Shown here piece by piece: positions 62,841 through 64,000 of a stretch of 64,000 bases of DNA (position 1 is the stretch's first letter; the number at the start of each line of letters is the position of its first letter). Where the stretch lies: assembly GCA_030263805.2 (NCBI GenBank), contig CP136011.1, positions 124,001 to 188,000 of the forward strand, read 5' to 3'. The notes beneath the pieces are model-generated. The model was given only the letters and a program-made list of their open reading frames with translations, did no database searches and had not been told where the DNA came from. Position numbers and translations under genes: made by a program. The stretch comes from Pseudomonas sp. FeN3W (GTDB lineage: Bacteria > Pseudomonadota > Gammaproteobacteria > Pseudomonadales > Pseudomonadaceae).

Positions 62841-63128
62841 CCGCTGAAAAGCCGTTGATGTGATCTGAACATTACGGAAGGCCCAAGCTGTCACAGGTGA
62901 AGCTGGATATACATGATGAAGACAGGCTGTTTTCATTCAAAAGCTGTATAGGACGACTGAGGAGCGTTTGGCTCATCTGAATGCTTTTTTGGTGCGGATT
63001 CCCACGCATCACACAAGCTTCATTCTATGCGCGTAGCAGAAGGTATATGATAAATGTTACACACAGAAAAAAGTCAAATGGAACAAGGGCTAAGTCGCTG
63101 CTATACTCAAAAAAAATGAGGCCATTTT

Positions 63129-64000
63129 ATGAAAAATCAAGACACATGCTATGTTTGGGTATGGCTACCAAATGAAACAGAACCTGTAGCAGCTGGTAAG
63201 CTATCATCTATCATCAATAATGAAACAAAAGAAATATTCAACTTTGAATATCTTGATTCTTACTTACTTAGGCCTGACGCAGTCCCGCTTAACAAGTCAG
63301 AACTCCCTTTGATTCGCGGGACTATTGCTCCCTTTAATGATTTAATCATCTCCAATGCACTTCGCGACTCTTCCCCAGACTCGTGGGGGCGCAGAGTTAT
63401 TTTGAACAAGTTGTTTGGTAGATATTACGATGGCAACACCGAAGAGCCAAATGAAATAACATATATGCTGATGTCCGATTCGGATAGAATTGGCGCCATA
63501 GATTTTCAAGAAAGCGGTACTATATATAAACCAAGAAATCCTTCATCAGCAAAACTAGAAGACCTTATCAAAGCAAAAGAATATATTGAGAAAGGAATAC
63601 CATTGCCTGAAGCACTAGATCAGGCAATACAACATGGCACTTCTATTGGTGGAGCAAGGCCAAAGGCGCTTCTTGAAGATGGTTCAACAAAATATATTGC
63701 GAAGTTTTCTGCTACAGGCGATACACATAATGTCGTAAGATTTGAGTATGTAACAATGAGGCTCGCAGCCCTGGCAGGACTCAATGTAGCCAAGGTGAAA
63801 CTAACTAAGGCTGGTCAAAAAGAGGCTCTTTTGGTGGAGCGCTTTGACCGTGAAAAAACAGATTCAGGCTGGCGCAGAAGGATTTTAACATCTGCACTTA
63901 CACTCTTGGAATTAGATGAGATGCAAGCAAGATATGCATCTTATGCCGATTTGTCAGAAAAAATGAATGAAGTATTCGCAGATCCGGCCTCAGATAAAAA
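63129..64000 (+). CDS. Second HipA-family kinase, cut by the window end
   Basis: 290 codons are visible, from ATG 63129 with GAGG upstream. The N-terminal HipA domain reads CYVWVWLPNETEPVAAGKL and PFNDLIISNALRDSSPDSWG; the kinase start has GTSIGGARPKALLEDGS, KYIAKFSATGDTHNVVRFEY and ALLVERFDRE. The catalytic loop lies beyond the window. No HipB-like gene precedes it, so the antitoxin may be downstream or the gene may be an orphan. Clearly different in sequence from the 5237 HipA. Confidence 0.9.
   Translation, partial: MKNQDTCYVWVWLPNETEPVAAGKLSSIINNETKEIFNFEYLDSYLLRPDAVPLNKSELPLIRGTIAPFNDLIISNALRDSSPDSWGRRVILNKLFGRYYDGNTEEPNEITYMLMSDSDRIGAIDFQESGTIYKPRNPSSAKLEDLIKAKEYIEKGIPLPEALDQAIQHGTSIGGARPKALLEDGSTKYIAKFSATGDTHNVVRFEYVTMRLAALAGLNVAKVKLTKAGQKEALLVERFDREKTDSGWRRRILTSALTLLELDEMQARYASYADLSEKMNEVFADPASDK

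Noticed and set aside
62981..63175. 64-codon frame before the second hipA
   Set aside because: It overlaps the hipA start and ribosome-binding site, and has no credible start signal.
1..64000. Search for replication, partition, relaxase or type IV secretion genes
   Set aside because: None recognised on either strand; plasmid origin is therefore inferred from cargo only.

Overview
The window looks like accessory DNA of a gammaproteobacterium, most probably part of a large Pseudomonas-type plasmid or integrated element. The reasons are: a complete type IV-A CRISPR-Cas locus (almost always plasmid-borne), a rulAB-like umuDC operon with decayed duplicates beside a tyrosine recombinase, several toxin-antitoxin modules, two IS200/IS605-type elements, and many unrecognised genes of moderate to low GC. 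No replication, partition or conjugation genes and no rRNA or tRNA were recognised, so the replicon type is inferred.

Layout. 1-8900: nucleoside deoxyribosyltransferase-like gene, a possible nuclease with a ParS/Xre-type antitoxin, DUF1289, a HipBA module with paired operators, a SLOG/DprA-like plus macro-domain fusion, and a glycosyltransferase gene broken by one stop codon. 9000-16500: anaerobic ribonucleotide reductase (nrdG-nrdD), a NADAR N-glycosidase, a ParB-like protein, and unknown genes, several of which share a C-terminal tail. 16500-23500: secreted zinc metallopeptidase and a two-partner secretion operon (TpsB, glycosyltransferase, TpsA with two kinds of repeat). 23500-26150: methyltransferase, metallophosphatase and an IS carrying only tnpB. 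26167-32260: type IV-A CRISPR-Cas (csf4 divergent from csf5-csf1-csf2-csf3) followed by an eleven-repeat array. 32267-40133: unknown 524-residue protein and type I restriction-modification hsdM-hsdS-hsdR. 40267-45110: RNA-repair pair (HD-kinase and HNH-like RNA ligase), recX, and a VbhA/Fic module. 45196-53700: LexA-controlled umuDC, helicase, recombinase, then decayed second copies of all three around a cargo gene. 53900-64000: two tandem paralogues of the shared-tail family, a DUF2971-like protein, small unknown genes, an IS200/IS605 element inside a broken polyvalent-protein gene, and a second HipA cut by the window edge.

How the parts work together. Most recognisable functions are conflict or maintenance functions: CRISPR interference against other replicons, restriction, toxin-antitoxin pairs, RNA repair, ADP-ribose removal and SOS mutagenesis. 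The nucleotide-related genes (deoxyribosyltransferase, class III RNR, macro, NADAR) form a second theme.

The strongest unusual signals are: (i) CRISPR repeats that diverge in sequence while both sides of the hairpin change together; (ii) a recurrent box close to ATATGATRTTATTGAC upstream of unrelated accessory genes; (iii) two pairs of GATGA-N4-TCATC sites, each pair 31 bp apart, linking hipBA to a membrane-protein gene; (iv) several proteins ending in a common short tail. All identifications come from reading the sequence, with no database searches.
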